64,000 nucleotides of DNA from Limisphaera sp. (GCA_025057755.1 JANWVC010000014.1:62001-126000), one strand, 5' to 3'. Positions 37,958-51,500 are shown, numbered from the stretch's first letter. Notes: generated by a model from the sequence alone, not told the origin. Numbers and translations are program-made.

Positions 37958-38401
37958 GACCCGATTCGGATCTCCCTCCGGGCTTTGATCCCACGCCCTT
38001 GGTCCGTTTAGTCTACAGCTCACCCCAAAAATCTATCGGCCCGATGCCCTAGCGTCAGTCCCGTTGCTTTTGATCCTGAACCAGACCCGCGACTGCCATT
38101 TCCAAGTCCCAAAAGGTCGTATCCTCCAACCCGGTCTGTTCAGGATTTGGACCCGCCGCTCAAAAAGAGAAACGGTTCGAAGCCAGGGGCAAAAAATCTA
38201 CGAGCGAGCCGATGCTCCGCCGGCCTCTCAATGTCTGCCTGCAAAGATCCCAGCGCTGCGGGTTTTGCCTTCCTTACAAAGAGCCTCGGCCGCAGGACCC
38301 GCCGCCGCGCACTGCTCGAGCTCAGGCCGCGCCCGCGCGGCTGGTTCCTCACCCACAACTGTTTTTCTGCCAAAGCGCACCGTCACGGGCGCTGAGTCCG
38401 G
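37958..38401. other. Intergenic region, no gene seen
   Basis: A 444-base gap between the start of the GT9 gene and the end of the GEVED gene, both minus strand. It would hold the GT9 promoter. Arg/Ser-rich open frames on both strands here show no motif or conservation pattern and I treat them as chance. Confidence 0.5.
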
Positions 38402-41400
38402 TCAATATCGCACCCGGAAGAACAATCTCTGCGCCGTGGGGCGAACCGTGTAAGGACTGCTGGCACCCGCCACTGTCTGCCAGGGACCGGCAAGCGAACT
38501 GGCTTGTTCCAGCACACCTCCGGGAGCCCAGCTCAGCGTCAAGCCCTCTGGACCCCGCTGGACATGCAACTTTCGTTCACAGACCACGGTCACTTTGAAG
38601 GTGCACATGGCCGTGTTGCCTGCCAGGCTCGTGGCCACATTTGTCACCGTAGTGGTGCCCGGGGGGAATACGCTGCCCGAAGGCGGTACGGACGCCACAG
38701 CAACGTTGGTCTCATACCGGGTGAAGGCCTGCACCGAGAAGGCAACCACAGCACCTTGGTTGGTATTGCAAGACACCACCACATCCTGCGGACAACGAAT
38801 CGTTACTGGAGATGGATCCACGGCAGTGAATTGCACGTTGGTCTGCCCTGGATTGCCATTGCTGTCGGTTAAGGTCAGTCGAATCACGTATCGGCCTGGT
38901 GCCAACCGCGTGCCCGGCGGGGGATCCTGCGTTGGCACGCCCAACTGCGGAGTGCAATTGTCCTTTGACTGCGTCAGCTCGCGTAAATCCGGCACCACAG
39001 CAAATCCTGGCATTTGCTGATTCTGCGTCACGTCCACGACGACATGCGTGATCGGAGGCGTCAATGTAGGCGGCAGTACGTCTCCGAAGTAAAAACAACC
39101 GGCATGCCCGTAAGAATCATAAAGGGCCCATCCGTAACTCAGAATGCCGAAGGGTTCTGACGCGGAAACAAGATGCAGTCCGGGCGACACAGGCACGTTG
39201 GCCACTGCATAACTGCTTCCGGGCACGGCTTGGAACAGCGCAGGGCTGACAGGAGTTCCGTCCAGCTGAACGCTATTGGTAACGGCTATCGGCACTGCCA
39301 ACTGGATAAAATTGGTGGGAAAACCGTTTGTGGGCGCCACCACGCGATAGCCAGACGCAAAATGACGCGTCGCAGGCAGCAACACCATGAACGGATCCGC
39401 ATTCGTGGCACCGTCGTAATCGGAGCTGGTGGCCACCAGGGCCGCTAAAGCAGGTCGGCTTGTATTCAGCCGCGCGCGGCTGGGAATCAGCGTTTGATAC
39501 ACCTGCCCAGCCATGAGGGTTGTCATCAAGGAGCCATTCACTGAAACGGCAGTTCCAGGATACGCTGCCACAACACGGATCACGCTCCCTCCCGCACGGC
39601 CAGCCAAGGGCCCGACATAAAACTCCTGACCCCACAAATTTACAGGCAATAATTGCTCCACAATCGTATCGCAGTACCACTGTGTGGCTGTCGGGACTAC
39701 GGCACATCCATGGCCCGCAAAGACCGCCACGGGTTTGTCTGCTGCGATGATCGTGCCGGTCAAATCCGCGGGAGCATCATTTGTGTCGCGTAACTGATAA
39801 ACGTCGCCGGGCTGCAGCAAAACCGTGTAAGGCACACCCGGCGCCCGCACCTGCGCAGTCGCAGAAGGCACAATGGTCACCACCGTGTTGCTCTCTGTGC
39901 CCACGACAACAAACTGACTCGCATTCATGGGAGGAACTCCCACATGCAGGTTCGGCCAGGCCATCACCACATACTGATTGCCCAATGCACTCGCATGAAA
40001 GGCCTGATAACTGTCGCTTGTATGACGCACCAAATGAAACGCCGTCACCCGCACATCGGCCGTGGTCCGGATCCAGACGCCGCGTCCGGGCAATACGACG
40101 TCGCTTAGCGATCCAAGGTCGGCCAATGCGGGCAGGCGAATCCAAGCGGTCAAATTCCCTGGAATGACGAAATTGGTTACGTATCCAAGCGCGGCAATTG
40201 TCACCACGCCAGCCGCGCCTGCAGGACCTTGGATACACAATACCGGCTGCGGCGGATTCGTCGGATCCGGCGCGTAATTCCCTGGAAACGCCAGCCAAAA
40301 CTCGCGTCCCTCACATCCCAGGTCGCAGCGTTCCCGATCTGCAAGGATTCGAACCAAGTGATCTTCCACCTCCCCATCCGGAGCCAGTCCCACAAACGAA
40401 AGGTCCGAGCCTTGAACCGTGAAACGCCAGCGCGTAAAGGTTGTTCCCAACGCCGCATTGGTAGGCACTACAAACGACAGGTTGTTCACGCCCGCAGCCA
40501 AAGTCGTGCCGGCAAAGATCTGTTCGCCCGGGTCCGCCCAGGAGCCGTTTCGGTTAAAATCCATCCACGCAAACAGCCGACCACTCCGGGACGCCGTTAC
40601 CTGCACCGTTACCGAACGGCCCGGCACAACAGGGGAGGTAATCCACACGCCATCCTCATCGTCCGGCGAGCCGGCGGGATTCAAATCGTCTCCATCTGCC
40701 GCCGGGGTTGGTTGCCCGTCACTTTCCTCATCTGCCCTGGCTCCCAAGTAGGTGTCGCGACTCACCAAATGCCGCGCGCCATTGTCTGCAAGGAGTGTCG
40801 GGTAAGGCCGTGGCGCGTCCCCAAAATCATGACGTCGCTCCAGTTGGACCTGATGGTCCTCCACCTCACCATCCACCGCGAGGCCGGTCACCCAAAGCCC
40901 ACCCTGCCGACTTAGCCGGAATCGCGCAAAACTGGTCCCCGGCGTCACCCCGGCAGGCACGGCAATCACTAAGTCATTTGTGCCGGCTGTGATCAGCCGG
41001 TTGGTACAGATTTGTTCACCCGGATCAGCCCAGCTTTCGTTTCCATTGTAATCGATCCACGCGTCCAGCCGACCCGACCCCGGCCCGCCCGTCGGGCTCA
41101 TCGGTGCGGTGAGAATCACTCGAATTGTGGCACTCTGACCGGCGATCAAGGGTGTCAAAAAGATCACGCCGTCTTCATCGTCGCCACCCGAGGCAGGGTT
41201 CAGGTCATCCCCCAACGCATTGGGATGTGGTTGGCCATCCGGCTCCAAATCCACGCGCGTGCCCAAGCAAAAGCCGCTGGAGAGCCCGTGTCGGGCGCCA
41301 TCCTGAGTTAACAGGGTGGGATATCTCCCGGGAGCATCACCGTAATCTAGTTGCAGCGGGCTGATCGTGATACGATAATCTTCGACTTCGCCGTCCGACG

Positions 41401-42466
41401 CGGCGCCGGCAAAGCCCAGGCCACCCTGCATACTGATCCGAAACCGCGCGTAAGTATCCCGCGTGACAGCCGTTGCCGGGACCGGAAAACTCAGCACATT
41501 GGTCCCGCGCACCACCCGTTGCGTTCGGAAGATTTGCTCGCCCGTGTCTGACCAGGTTCCGTTCCCCGAGAAATCAATCCAAGCATCCAGATAAGCTACG
41601 TCCACGTTGCCCGAGACACGGACTTCGACCTGCGCCGTCAGGCCGGGCACCAAGGCTGTCAAGAACGTCACGCCGTCCTCATCGTTCAAATCGATCGGAT
41701 TCTTGTCGTCGCCGGTCGCATCAATATTTGGTTGGCCGTCCTGCTCCGTGTCCACAAGCTGTCCTAAACGCGGTCCGTTGGGCGTATGCCGAGCCCCATC
41801 GGCCTGCAAGAGGGTCGGATACACGCCTGGTGCATCCCCAAAATCCAACGTGCCACTGGCCAGCACCACCTGATAATCCTCCACCTCGCCATCGGTAGCC
41901 TTATCGTGCGGGATTTCTACGGCGCGTGTGCTGACGCGAAACCGCGCAAAGGTCGCCCCCAGTTTCGCCGTTGAAGGGACGACAAATTCACGCACGTGGG
42001 TTCCCACACCCATCGGTGCTGCATTCAAGATCCGGTCTTGGGGTTCCGTCCACCTACCATCTATTCCGAAATCAATCCATGCACTGACGTAAGCCACCTG
42101 AAAACCAGTGCCACTGATGACAATTTGCACCATTGCCAATTGACCGGGTACCAAAGGCGTGAGGAAGGTGATGCCATCCTCGTCATCAGCGGCACCCACC
42201 GGATTCACATCGTCGCCTGTCGCATTGGCCGTGGGCTGCCCATCGGATTCCCCATCCACCACGGACCCAAATCGCGGACCGCCGATCGGGTGCCACGCCC
42301 CTGTCTCGACCAACTTGGTTGGATAAGGAGCCGGAGCATCCCCAAAATCCTGTGATGGTTGAGCCGAGGCAAATCCCTGGGCCAAGACCCAAAGGGCAAC
42401 CCCCAGCCGTGCCCACATGCTACTGCGAGGAGGGCTCTGGCCCTGTAACCGATGCCGTGCGTCCAT
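38402..42466 (-). CDS. GEVED x4 / IgGFc-binding / HYR surface protein
   Basis: A 1,354-residue exported protein. I start at the ATG at 42466 because GGAGG lies 8 bases upstream. A signal peptide (MWARLGVALWVLAQGFASA) follows a 16-residue lead. Four GEVED domains of about 167 residues (residues 40-710) each open with DFGDAPxxYPT and contain DDEDGITFLTPLVPG and TDGEVEDYQV. Residues about 720-1130 match the IgGFc-binding N-terminal domain (GREFWLAFPGNYAPD, IIAADKPVAVFAGHGCAVVP, VNLWGQEFYVGPL). An HYR-like region (1140-1290) and a C-terminal beta tail with LSWAPGGVLEQASSLAGPW and QTVAGASSPYTV follow. These domains point to an adhesin or matrix protein. It is 90 bases downstream of the giant gene on the same strand. 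Confidence 0.85.
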   Translation of the reverse strand: MDARHRLQGQSPPRSSMWARLGVALWVLAQGFASAQPSQDFGDAPAPYPTKLVETGAWHPIGGPRFGSVVDGESDGQPTANATGDDVNPVGAADDEDGITFLTPLVPGQLAMVQIVISGTGFQVAYVSAWIDFGIDGRWTEPQDRILNAAPMGVGTHVREFVVPSTAKLGATFARFRVSTRAVEIPHDKATDGEVEDYQVVLASGTLDFGDAPGVYPTLLQADGARHTPNGPRLGQLVDTEQDGQPNIDATGDDKNPIDLNDEDGVTFLTALVPGLTAQVEVRVSGNVDVAYLDAWIDFSGNGTWSDTGEQIFRTQRVVRGTNVLSFPVPATAVTRDTYARFRISMQGGLGFAGAASDGEVEDYRITISPLQLDYGDAPGRYPTLLTQDGARHGLSSGFCLGTRVDLEPDGQPHPNALGDDLNPASGGDDEDGVIFLTPLIAGQSATIRVILTAPMSPTGGPGSGRLDAWIDYNGNESWADPGEQICTNRLITAGTNDLVIAVPAGVTPGTSFARFRLSRQGGLWVTGLAVDGEVEDHQVQLERRHDFGDAPRPYPTLLADNGARHLVSRDTYLGARADEESDGQPTPAADGDDLNPAGSPDDEDGVWITSPVVPGRSVTVQVTASRSGRLFAWMDFNRNGSWADPGEQIFAGTTLAAGVNNLSFVVPTNAALGTTFTRWRFTVQGSDLSFVGLAPDGEVEDHLVRILADRERCDLGCEGREFWLAFPGNYAPDPTNPPQPVLCIQGPAGAAGVVTIAALGYVTNFVIPGNLTAWIRLPALADLGSLSDVVLPGRGVWIRTTADVRVTAFHLVRHTSDSYQAFHASALGNQYVVMAWPNLHVGVPPMNASQFVVVGTESNTVVTIVPSATAQVRAPGVPYTVLLQPGDVYQLRDTNDAPADLTGTIIAADKPVAVFAGHGCAVVPTATQWYCDTIVEQLLPVNLWGQEFYVGPLAGRAGGSVIRVVAAYPGTAVSVNGSLMTTLMAGQVYQTLIPSRARLNTSRPALAALVATSSDYDGATNADPFMVLLPATRHFASGYRVVAPTNGFPTNFIQLAVPIAVTNSVQLDGTPVSPALFQAVPGSSYAVANVPVSPGLHLVSASEPFGILSYGWALYDSYGHAGCFYFGDVLPPTLTPPITHVVVDVTQNQQMPGFAVVPDLRELTQSKDNCTPQLGVPTQDPPPGTRLAPGRYVIRLTLTDSNGNPGQTNVQFTAVDPSPVTIRCPQDVVVSCNTNQGAVVAFSVQAFTRYETNVAVASVPPSGSVFPPGTTTVTNVATSLAGNTAMCTFKVTVVCERKLHVQRGPEGLTLSWAPGGVLEQASSLAGPWQTVAGASSPYTVRPTAQRLFFRVRY
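40340..42350 (-). repeat. Four tandem GEVED repeats
   Basis: Four in-frame repeats of about 500 bases within the surface protein, each beginning with the codons for D(F/Y)GDAP near 42350, 41848, 41350 and 40832. They share the order DFGDAP, YPTLL, GARH, SDGQP, DDEDGV, AWIDFNxxGxW, ARFR and DGEVEDY, but the DNA has diverged clearly, so this is an old duplication rather than a recent one. Confidence 0.85.
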
Positions 42467-42555
42467 CCTTCGGACCTCCGACGCCGCGCAAGCTCCGTCC
42501 AGATCAGGAGCTGCACGCGCCCATTGAATTCGAATGCTTCGCATCATGACCGCAC

Positions 42556-45500
42556 CTAGAACGAAAACTCCACCGTGGACGCCACGGTCAGCGTCAAACG
42601 CAACCGGATTGCCCCGCCCACGAGGAAGGTTTGCACGCTCGTCGTATGCAGATTGACGACCAACCCGCTCAACCCAATGCCCAAAAGCGTGTCTGCATAG
42701 CCCTCGCCCAACCACTCGGTCACTGTGTCGTTGCCCTGATCGAAACTCAGGTCAAAGACATACGTGTCATTGCCTCGTCCGCCTCTCAATGCATCGTCTC
42801 CTCCATTGCCGCGCAACACGTCGTCGCCGTCTCCGCCGTCCAACTCATCATTCCCGCTGCCGCCATACAAAAGGTCGTTACCTCCCCGACCTTGGAGAAT
42901 CACCGATCCGCTGAACGTGGAAGCATCCAACACGTTGTTGCTTTCTCCGCCGTATAACACGGCTCCTTCAATCCCGACCAAGGAATCCACCTCAGTGCCG
43001 ATGCGAAGACTCGTGTTGGTCAGAATCATGTCCGCATCGCGAAGCTCAAACACCACGTCCAAACCGCCGCCTCCAGAAATCTGGTCGTTGCCACGCCCGC
43101 CCGACAAAATGTTATCCAGAGCGTTACCCACGAGGACATCATTTCCGTCGCCTCCGCGCACGTATTCCACCGTGTCAGATGCAGTCAGGATTAATTGAAG
43201 CCGCCCTGGGACGACCGTCTGAGTCGTGGTTAGGCCCAGCCGAACCGTCACCCCCACCGTGGTAGTCTCCTCAAAGTCCAATAGGTCCCCGCCACCCCCT
43301 GCCGCCTCGTCCACGGTGTCGGTGCCCAGGCCTTCGTCGGCATCGAAACGGTACGTGTCATGGCCCGGCCCGCCGCGCAAAAGGTCGTTACCGGCCCCGC
43401 CCACGAGTACATCCGCACCGGTTCCGCCAATCAACACGTCATCTCCGGCGCCACCCATCAAGGTCGCCGACCCGCTGAAGGCCGACGCGTCGAGCGTGTT
43501 GTTGCCCGGACCGCCCATCAGCGTCGCGCGCTCGATGCTGATCAACGTGTCGGTAGAAACCCCGATGTTCAGAGCGCCATTGGTCAAAACAAAGTTGGCG
43601 TCCGCCATCTCGTACACGAGGTCGGACCCGCCTCCACCATCGAGGATGTCCTGCCCGCGACCGCCCGTGAGCGTGTTATCCAGATTGTTGCCACGCAGGA
43701 CATCGTCGCCCGATCCCCCAATCAGGTTTTCGAGATCCTCGGCGGCGAGATAGAACTGAAGTTCGCCGGGCACAACGACCTGAATACTACCGATCACACT
43801 CAAATGGACCGTCACCCCCGTGGTGAAGGCTGACAAATCCAGCACGTCCACCCCGTCACCCCCGCGAATCCGGTTCAGATCCGTTCCCACCTGACCGTTG
43901 GGCTCAAACACAAACCGATCATGTCCGGGGCCGCCTTCCAACCAGTTCAATCCGGGCCCGTCTAGGATCACGTCATCCCCTCCGCCTGCGTACACCCAGG
44001 CGACTCCCGTAAACAGGCGCAGGTCGAACGTCTCATTGCGATCCGTGCCATGCAGAATCGCCTGTTCGATGGAGCCAAACACGATGGTGCCACCGCCTCC
44101 GGTAAACGTGACGCCCGTATCACGCAGAACGATGCTTGCGCCCGCAGGCGCAGCAGCAGTCGGCACCGGCATGTGGAAACGCACGGTATCGGTCCCCACC
44201 CGACCATCCAGATTTACCTGGCCACTTATCCAACCGCTCACATCGAAGAGATCGTTCTGCCCCGTGCCGACCAGTGAGAGATTTTGAATCCCCCGGAGGC
44301 GATCGACCTCATAGAGGCTCTGATCCGGCGGCGCGGGGACCGGATCCCGCAGGGTGATAAAGAGCAAGCCGGTCTGCGCCACGAACTCAATCGGCCACGC
44401 GGCCGTCGAACGATCCTCTACAACCGTGTTGAGGCCGGTACCCCCATCCAACAAATCGTTGCCCGGACCGCCGGTCAGCCAGTCGTTCCCCGGACCGCCC
44501 CACAATTCATCCGCACCCGAACCGCCGATCAACGTGTCGTTGCCCAGTCCACCCATCAAAACCGTCGAACCGGTAAAGCCCGATGCATCCAACGTGTTTG
44601 AGCTTTCTCCGCCGGTCAAACGGGCCTGCTCAATCGAGCTCAGCAACACTGGTCCGCTGGCAAGCGACATGATCAAACTTCCGTCATTGAGGAAGAAATC
44701 CGCGTCCGCGGCCCACACCACCGTGTCTAAGCCGGCGCCGCCATGAATCTCACCCTGGCCGGTCCAGCCCGTTAACGTGAAGAGATTGTTGCCCCGACCG
44801 CCGGTCAGTCGCGCGATTTCAATGCTCTCCAGCAGGTCCACTTCTCCAGTCGCGCGACGCAGAGCGGTGTTCGTCAGAATAAAGTCGGTATTGCCCTCCT
44901 CCTCGATCCGATCCAAACCGTCGCCGCCCAGCAGTACATCATTGCCCGGGCCGCCGTCCAACCAATCCTGACCCCCTTTGCCATCCAGAAGGTCGTGTCC
45001 AGGGCCGCCCCGCAGCACGTTGTGGTTGCCATTGCCGCGGATCACATCGTCCCGAGCGCCTCCCCGGACCTCCTCAATGCCTTCACCCATCAGCCGCAGG
45101 CGCAAATTGCCATTCACGCTCTGGAAGACACCCAGGATCCCCAAGTTAAGATGAACCGACAAAGTGGTGGTACCCGAAAAATCCAAGACGTCATGCCCCG
45201 GCTCGCCGATGTTCTCCACCACCGTCTCATCGCCCCACGGCTGATCCGTATCGAACTCGTAAACTTCGTGACCGGCCCGACCTTCCAGCCAGTCGTTTCC
45301 CGGACCACCCCGCAATAGATTATCTCGGCTGTTGCCGCGCAAGATGTCATCACCTTGGCCGCCCACGGCATTTTCCATCTCATCCTGCAGCACGAGGCCG
45401 AGGTTCGGATGCACGCTCTGCAGACTGCCAAGAATGGCCAGATCCACCGTCAAACTCGTAGCTGTCCCCGAAAAGTCCAACGTGTCCACGCCCGCGTTGC

Positions 45501-48500
45501 CTCGGAGGGTAACAACGCCCAAGGGGTTGTTGGCCGTCAAAAGGAACGTATCCGCACTACTGCCACCGATGTAGGTGTCACCTCCGGCAGTTGCCACAAA
45601 TGTCACGGGTCGAGAATACGCGGCTGCGTTGAGGACATTGGCGGACGGTCCGCCCTGCAAGGTCAGACCTTCCAGCGCTGCCAAATGATAAGTAGCGCCA
45701 TTCGGCAGAGCCACCGCCGCGTCTTTGGCAAATCCTGCCAGCAACGTCCACAGGAGCGTCTCTGCCCAGGAAGCATCCCGGACTATCATGTCCGTGTCGT
45801 TGGTGATCAGCAGAACATCACGGCCGGCGCCACCGTGGACAAAGGCCGTTTGCAACCAGCCGTTCAGATCAAACCGGTTGTCCTGAGCGTCACCCATCAA
45901 GCGAGCCACCTCAAAGGTGTCGCGCAATGTGTGAACGTTCAGCGTCGCATAACTACCGGCTTGAAGCTGTTGATGCACCAACTGAGCAGCTGTCAGGACA
46001 AGCCCGGGAACAGGCCGGCGCGAAAGTAAGGTGTCTGTGCCATGCCCGCCCTGAATGTCGTCGTCGCCCTGCCCCACCTCAATGAGGTCATCACCCAACC
46101 CGCCCAACACGATGTCCACGCCATCCCCGCCGGCCAGTTGATCGTGCCCCAATTGGCCGTCCACAAAATCCGCTCCCGTGCCAGCTGTCACGACGTCGTG
46201 GCCAGGCCCACCGAATCGAACGATGTTCCCCAACCTGGCCGGCAGGTTCATGTTGGCCCAAGTATCGACCACTGCGTAGGCCGGGATGTTGCCCGAGTCA
46301 CCCAGGAGGATATCCCAGTCGGCACCGCCTTCCATCCAGTCGTCGTCCGTGACCGTCGGGTTGCCTGCACCGACGATATAAACGGTCGCGGTATCATAGG
46401 GCCGGCCCGTAGCGTCCTGCAGCGTAAGTGTGAAATACCGGAATTCCGTAAAGCCCAAGTTCCGATTGTGTACAGGAATTTGCAGCAGCTTGTGCGTCTG
46501 CCCTGCATCGAAGGTCAGGACCACGGTAGTGGCTGTGAAATTGCGTGTCCCAGGCGGAGTTGAACGGGCCCCGTTGGGACCGGTGCCGTCCACCGTCTTA
46601 ACCACCACGGTCGCTGCATAGGTGGCCACACCGCGCGTGACCATGATTTCCACATATCCAGGGGTCACCTCTGATACGCTGTAAACACCCCGACTGAACT
46701 GGAAATTGCCAACATTGGCAAACGCGCCCGCAGGGATGACGCCGGCGTCAATCCCGGTCTTGACCGGACTGCTGCTGGTCAAGGTGATGACCCGAGTCCG
46801 ATTCACAAATTCTGCGTCACTGTCAGCGGAGGAACCGTCACTGGCAGGGCTGCCGTCACCCACGTTGGCGTCCACGAACGTGAAACCATCCGGCAATTCG
46901 AATTGCAGGACATATCGACTCGGATTGGCCGGATTCGGGTCCACGTAGAGATTCGTGAATGAATAAGCGCCCGTCGTCGTAAACACCGCATTGACCGGGT
47001 TCCCGGTTGCATCGAGCAGCGTGACAAGGACGCCTCCCGTAAACAACGGGTCTGTAGCGTCCTGGATATGGTTCAGGTTCAAATCCCGCCAAATCTCGCC
47101 ACTGATCGTGCCGGAGAACAGTTGCGGAGTTACGCCGAAGACCGGACCGCCCCCATAAATCGGATGCAGGGTGGTGCCCGGGGGTAATCCGTATTCGGTC
47201 ACAAGGTTGGTGGATGATGTCACCACCCGGACCGTGGCGTCGTAGGCCTGCTTGTTAACGGGCATGTTGGTGTCGGTCGCCGTTTGCCAATGACCGCCAA
47301 CCACATGGTCATCCCCACCACCGGCGTCAATGCGGTCATTACCCGGCCCGCCAAACAGAGTGTCGTCCGTACCGCCGCGGCCCACATCCCGAGTAGCCGC
47401 CGGTAACGTGAAGCTCCAGCTGTTGTCATAGCCCACAGGTGTAAAGGGAGACAAACCCACCACACCGTCGAAAACGGCACTCTGATTCTCGTTGGCCGTA
47501 GTGTTGAACCAACTCCCCGACCACGGCAGCCAGAGATAAGGCGGCACGCCCTTTTGATACGGCGACTTCACTGTCGAGCCGTCCACGCGGACGGAGACTG
47601 GCCCGAGGGCAACCGGATGGGCATAGACACCGTTGTCATCCGTAAACACCGTGGCCAACTGATGAACGCCGTTCTGCGACCACACGATTTCAACTTTGAC
47701 ATGAGCAATCCCGGTTTCGCCAATGTCTCGGACACCATTGCCATTCCGGTCATAGAAGACCTGGCCCTGCACTCCCTGCAAATCGTCGTCATAAATCGGG
47801 CATACGGCCAAATCGCCATAGGGACGGATCGTGGCCTGCACCGGGTTGTACAACCGAACTGCGAATCGTTCCGTGACCTCCGGCAGGGCATCGCGGACGA
47901 TCGTCACAGAGACAGTCGTGGAGGTTGCGCCTCCCGCCAGAAAAGCCGTGCCGGAAGCCGCTACGAAGTCCTGACCCGCCCGCGCAGTGCTGTTCACAGT
48001 GGCCCAATTCACCTGCACCCCACCGGGCGGCGCTGGTCGGCTCAGGCGAATTGTGAAGCTGGCGGTGGTGGTACCTGCACCGGTTCCCTCCGTAACACCC
48101 ACCACCGTCACAGGGATCCCCAACCAAGGATCCGTAACGACTTGCGACGGTGCCTCGATCCATACCTCGGGCAGGTTTGCATCGCGAATGATCAAAGTAG
48201 CCGTGTCCGGCGTCCCCCGGACCGGGCCGCCCGTGGGATTACGTAAGATTAATTGGACGGTTTCTTCGCCTTCGGCAATTCCATCAGCGTAAATCGGCAC
48301 GCGCACCACTTGCGTGGTTTGGTTACCCGGGAAATGAACCACCTGTCGGTACACAGCTCCATAGTCCGCTCCGGCGGTTGCAGTACCGTTGACCGTGTAA
48401 AGCACAGCCAGCGGTTGCGAACTGCCCGGCGTCCGATGGATGGTTACCAAGGCATAGGTCGTGCCAGAAGTCGGCTCTTGCACAGTGTACGTCGTGGCCC

Positions 48501-51500
48501 CGAAATAAACACTCCATGGGCCTGCATCCGTCGACGCCACTCCATCATTGTCCAGGATCCGCACAACAAAATGGTTGCTCTCCGCAGACGGGTTGGCCGC
48601 CAATATCGCGTTCTCCGCACTCAACAGATTGACGAAAAAGTCCTCGTCGGGTTCATCGCGATTGTCTCCAAACACTTTCACGTACAACAACCTGGTAGTC
48701 TGACCGGGCTCAAACACCAGAACCTGATCGGAGGCCGCCATGGTTTCATTTGGATTCGCCTCGTAGTCCGGTGCATTGGCAAGATCGCCCGAGTGCACGG
48801 CCTCAACGGCCGTGCCAGGGGCCGTGGCATACGTGACCGTGATCCGTTTGCCACTCACTGCAGAAAGCGACACCTGGATTGGGACCAGAACGTAACCCGT
48901 GTCACCCTCAAACACCTGGGTCACATACAGGCTTGGATTGCCCACCGCGTGAATAGACACGCTGACCGGTGCATCATCGTCCGGAATGATGCCATACCCA
49001 CGGGCATCGCCGATTCGCGCGTAAGTCGGGTTGAACAACTCCACGTAGAAACTCTCATCAGGTTCATCCAAAGCATCCTGACGCAGGCTCACTGTCACAC
49101 GCTTTGCCGTTTCACCCGGACTGAAGGTCAACGTGCCGGGCGCAGGCTGATGATAATCACCGTCTGCATACAACGGATACGGTTTGGCTGGATTCGGATC
49201 GCAGCCACAATCATAGGCCGAATCCACCAGGTACTGGACGGTGACCGGATATTCACTCGGGTTGGATAACGAGATGATGAACTCCGCGGTGGTGTTTTCC
49301 GGCACCAGATAGACGCGTGTGCCATCCGACAACAGCGACGACGGCGGCACATAATCACCTGCATGCAACGTCGGCACCGGATCATCATTCAAGATCGTCA
49401 CAAGCGCTACCGCGGCCGTGGCCGGCAATTGGATTCCCGGCGAAGGATTAGAGAAAATGACTCGGAACTGTTGGTCTTCTTCATACATGAGATCCCCGAG
49501 CACCACAAAGGACAGGGTCTTGGAGACTGCCCCCGGTTCGAAAATCAACGTGCCCGAGGCCGCCACGTAATCCCCACTGGCAGCTCTGGCGTTGCGATAT
49601 GGATTGGGGTCGTTCCCATCCGCCGTGGCATAATCGACCCGGACCGGCACCCGCTGCGGCCCGGAAAGCGTGACCACTACACTGACCAGGGTCTGGCCGC
49701 TTTGGCCCTCCCGAACCGACACATCCCGGACCGACAACTGCGGATCGCCCTCGTAGCCGGCGCTGATGTTTCGTTCCGTCTCGTCAAAGGTGAGCTGGAA
49801 GTCGGGCGTGCGCCCCGCCAAAGCCCCGCTCGGATACACGTCACTATCGTTCCCCGCTGCCTCGGCGTCTGTTGCACCCCCACCAAATTGCGCAATCCAT
49901 GTCAACCCCGGTACGGAACTGAATGTCAGGTAGTACCGGTCCGGATCCAAACCGGTGAATTTAAATGATCCATCCACCTCTGTTTTCACAGACCCGATGA
50001 ACAGACCGTCGTTGCGATACAGCGTCACGGTCACGCCTCCGAAACCTGTTTCACCCGGGTCCCGCACTCCGTTTTTGTTGAGGTCAAAGAAGATGGCAGA
50101 TTGAATGGCAATGCCCGTGTCCCGATCTCCAGTACGGCCCATTGAATCATCCCCGAATATCCCGTCGTCACCAGGACCGCCATCGATGAAATCGTTGTGA
50201 TCTTCCTCAATGACCGAGGTGTCCCCCTGATTCATGAAATTGCCCCCGTAGAGGAGATCGTTGCCCGGCCCGCCGAAAAGCATGTCCACATGGCCGCCTC
50301 CGATCAGGATATCGTTGCCGCGGGCCATGCTTCCGGCACCAGGCAGGTTGCGCACGGTCAATCCGGCCACTGGGATCGCCGCCACCGCCGTTCGGATCGC
50401 GGTCAAATTGGCGGCAGTGACCGGCAGATTGTTGATCGTCACGGGGACAGCCGGATCATCGTCTCCGATCAACAGGTCTACCCCTCCGTGGCCATTGGCC
50501 CAATCACTGCCCGGCCCGCCCATCAAGATGTCGTTGCCGGCACTGCCGTAGAGCCGGTCGTCTCCGTTGCCACCCTCCAGTATGTCATCCCCGAGCCCAC
50601 CCCAAAGTTCATCGTTTCCATCGTCGCCCCGGATCCAATCGTGACCATCCTCACCATGCAGTCGGTCGTTTCCGCGCCCGCCCCGAATCCAATCATCCCC
50701 CCCACCGCCCCGAATGAGATCATTTCCGTCCATGGCGGAGCCGGAGCCGTCGTCACCGTAAAGTTCGTCGGCCTCTGAACTACCCGTGATGATGTCATCA
50801 CCGGCACCCCCGTAAATCCTGAGCGCCGCGGCGCCGCCTTGCAGAGTGTCGTTGCCATTGCCACCGTACAGAATCACGCCAACCACACCGGCCCGGTTGC
50901 TGGCTACGATCAGGTCATCGCCGTCATCGCCCCAAGCTCGCGAGTTGGAACCGTCGCCCAAGTAGATGGTGTCCCGGCCAGCTCCACCGTGCACTTCCAC
51001 GGTCGAAAGCACCCCGCGGAAATCCAGGTAATCGTTGCCCTGGCCCGCATCGGGCACCAGAATCCGACCGACGTTCTGGAATGTCTGGCGCCAGTTGCCC
51101 CACTGCACCTCGACGGTTTCCGAACCGGCACTGCCACTGACATGTCGCACGATAAAGGTCTCGCTGCCATCGGTGGTGTCGATTTCCAAACGCCGGTTGG
51201 CACGGGCACCAATGTTCAACACTAGGTCGGTGCCGGAGAACTCCGCTAGGACCGGTTCCGGACAAGTGATTTCGAAGCTGAACAGTGTGATTTCGGCGAA
51301 GCGCCATGTCTTATCGATACTGAAGAAGAACAAGTCGACCTTGAGGAATGCCTCCAGGAAAAGATAGATCCGGCCTTCAATGTCAAAGATGCAACGCGGA
51401 TCCTGCTGCGCATTGGCAATGATCTCGCTCACACGCACGCGGCCGTCATCGTTGATGTCATTGAGATCGAAAATCACCTCAAATCCCAGGCCGCCCTGCA

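Noticed and set aside
42700-46350. Regularly spaced repeats that might suggest a CRISPR array
   Set aside because: The repetition is at protein level (RTX nonapeptides) in one open frame. DNA units are not near-identical and there are no unique spacers.
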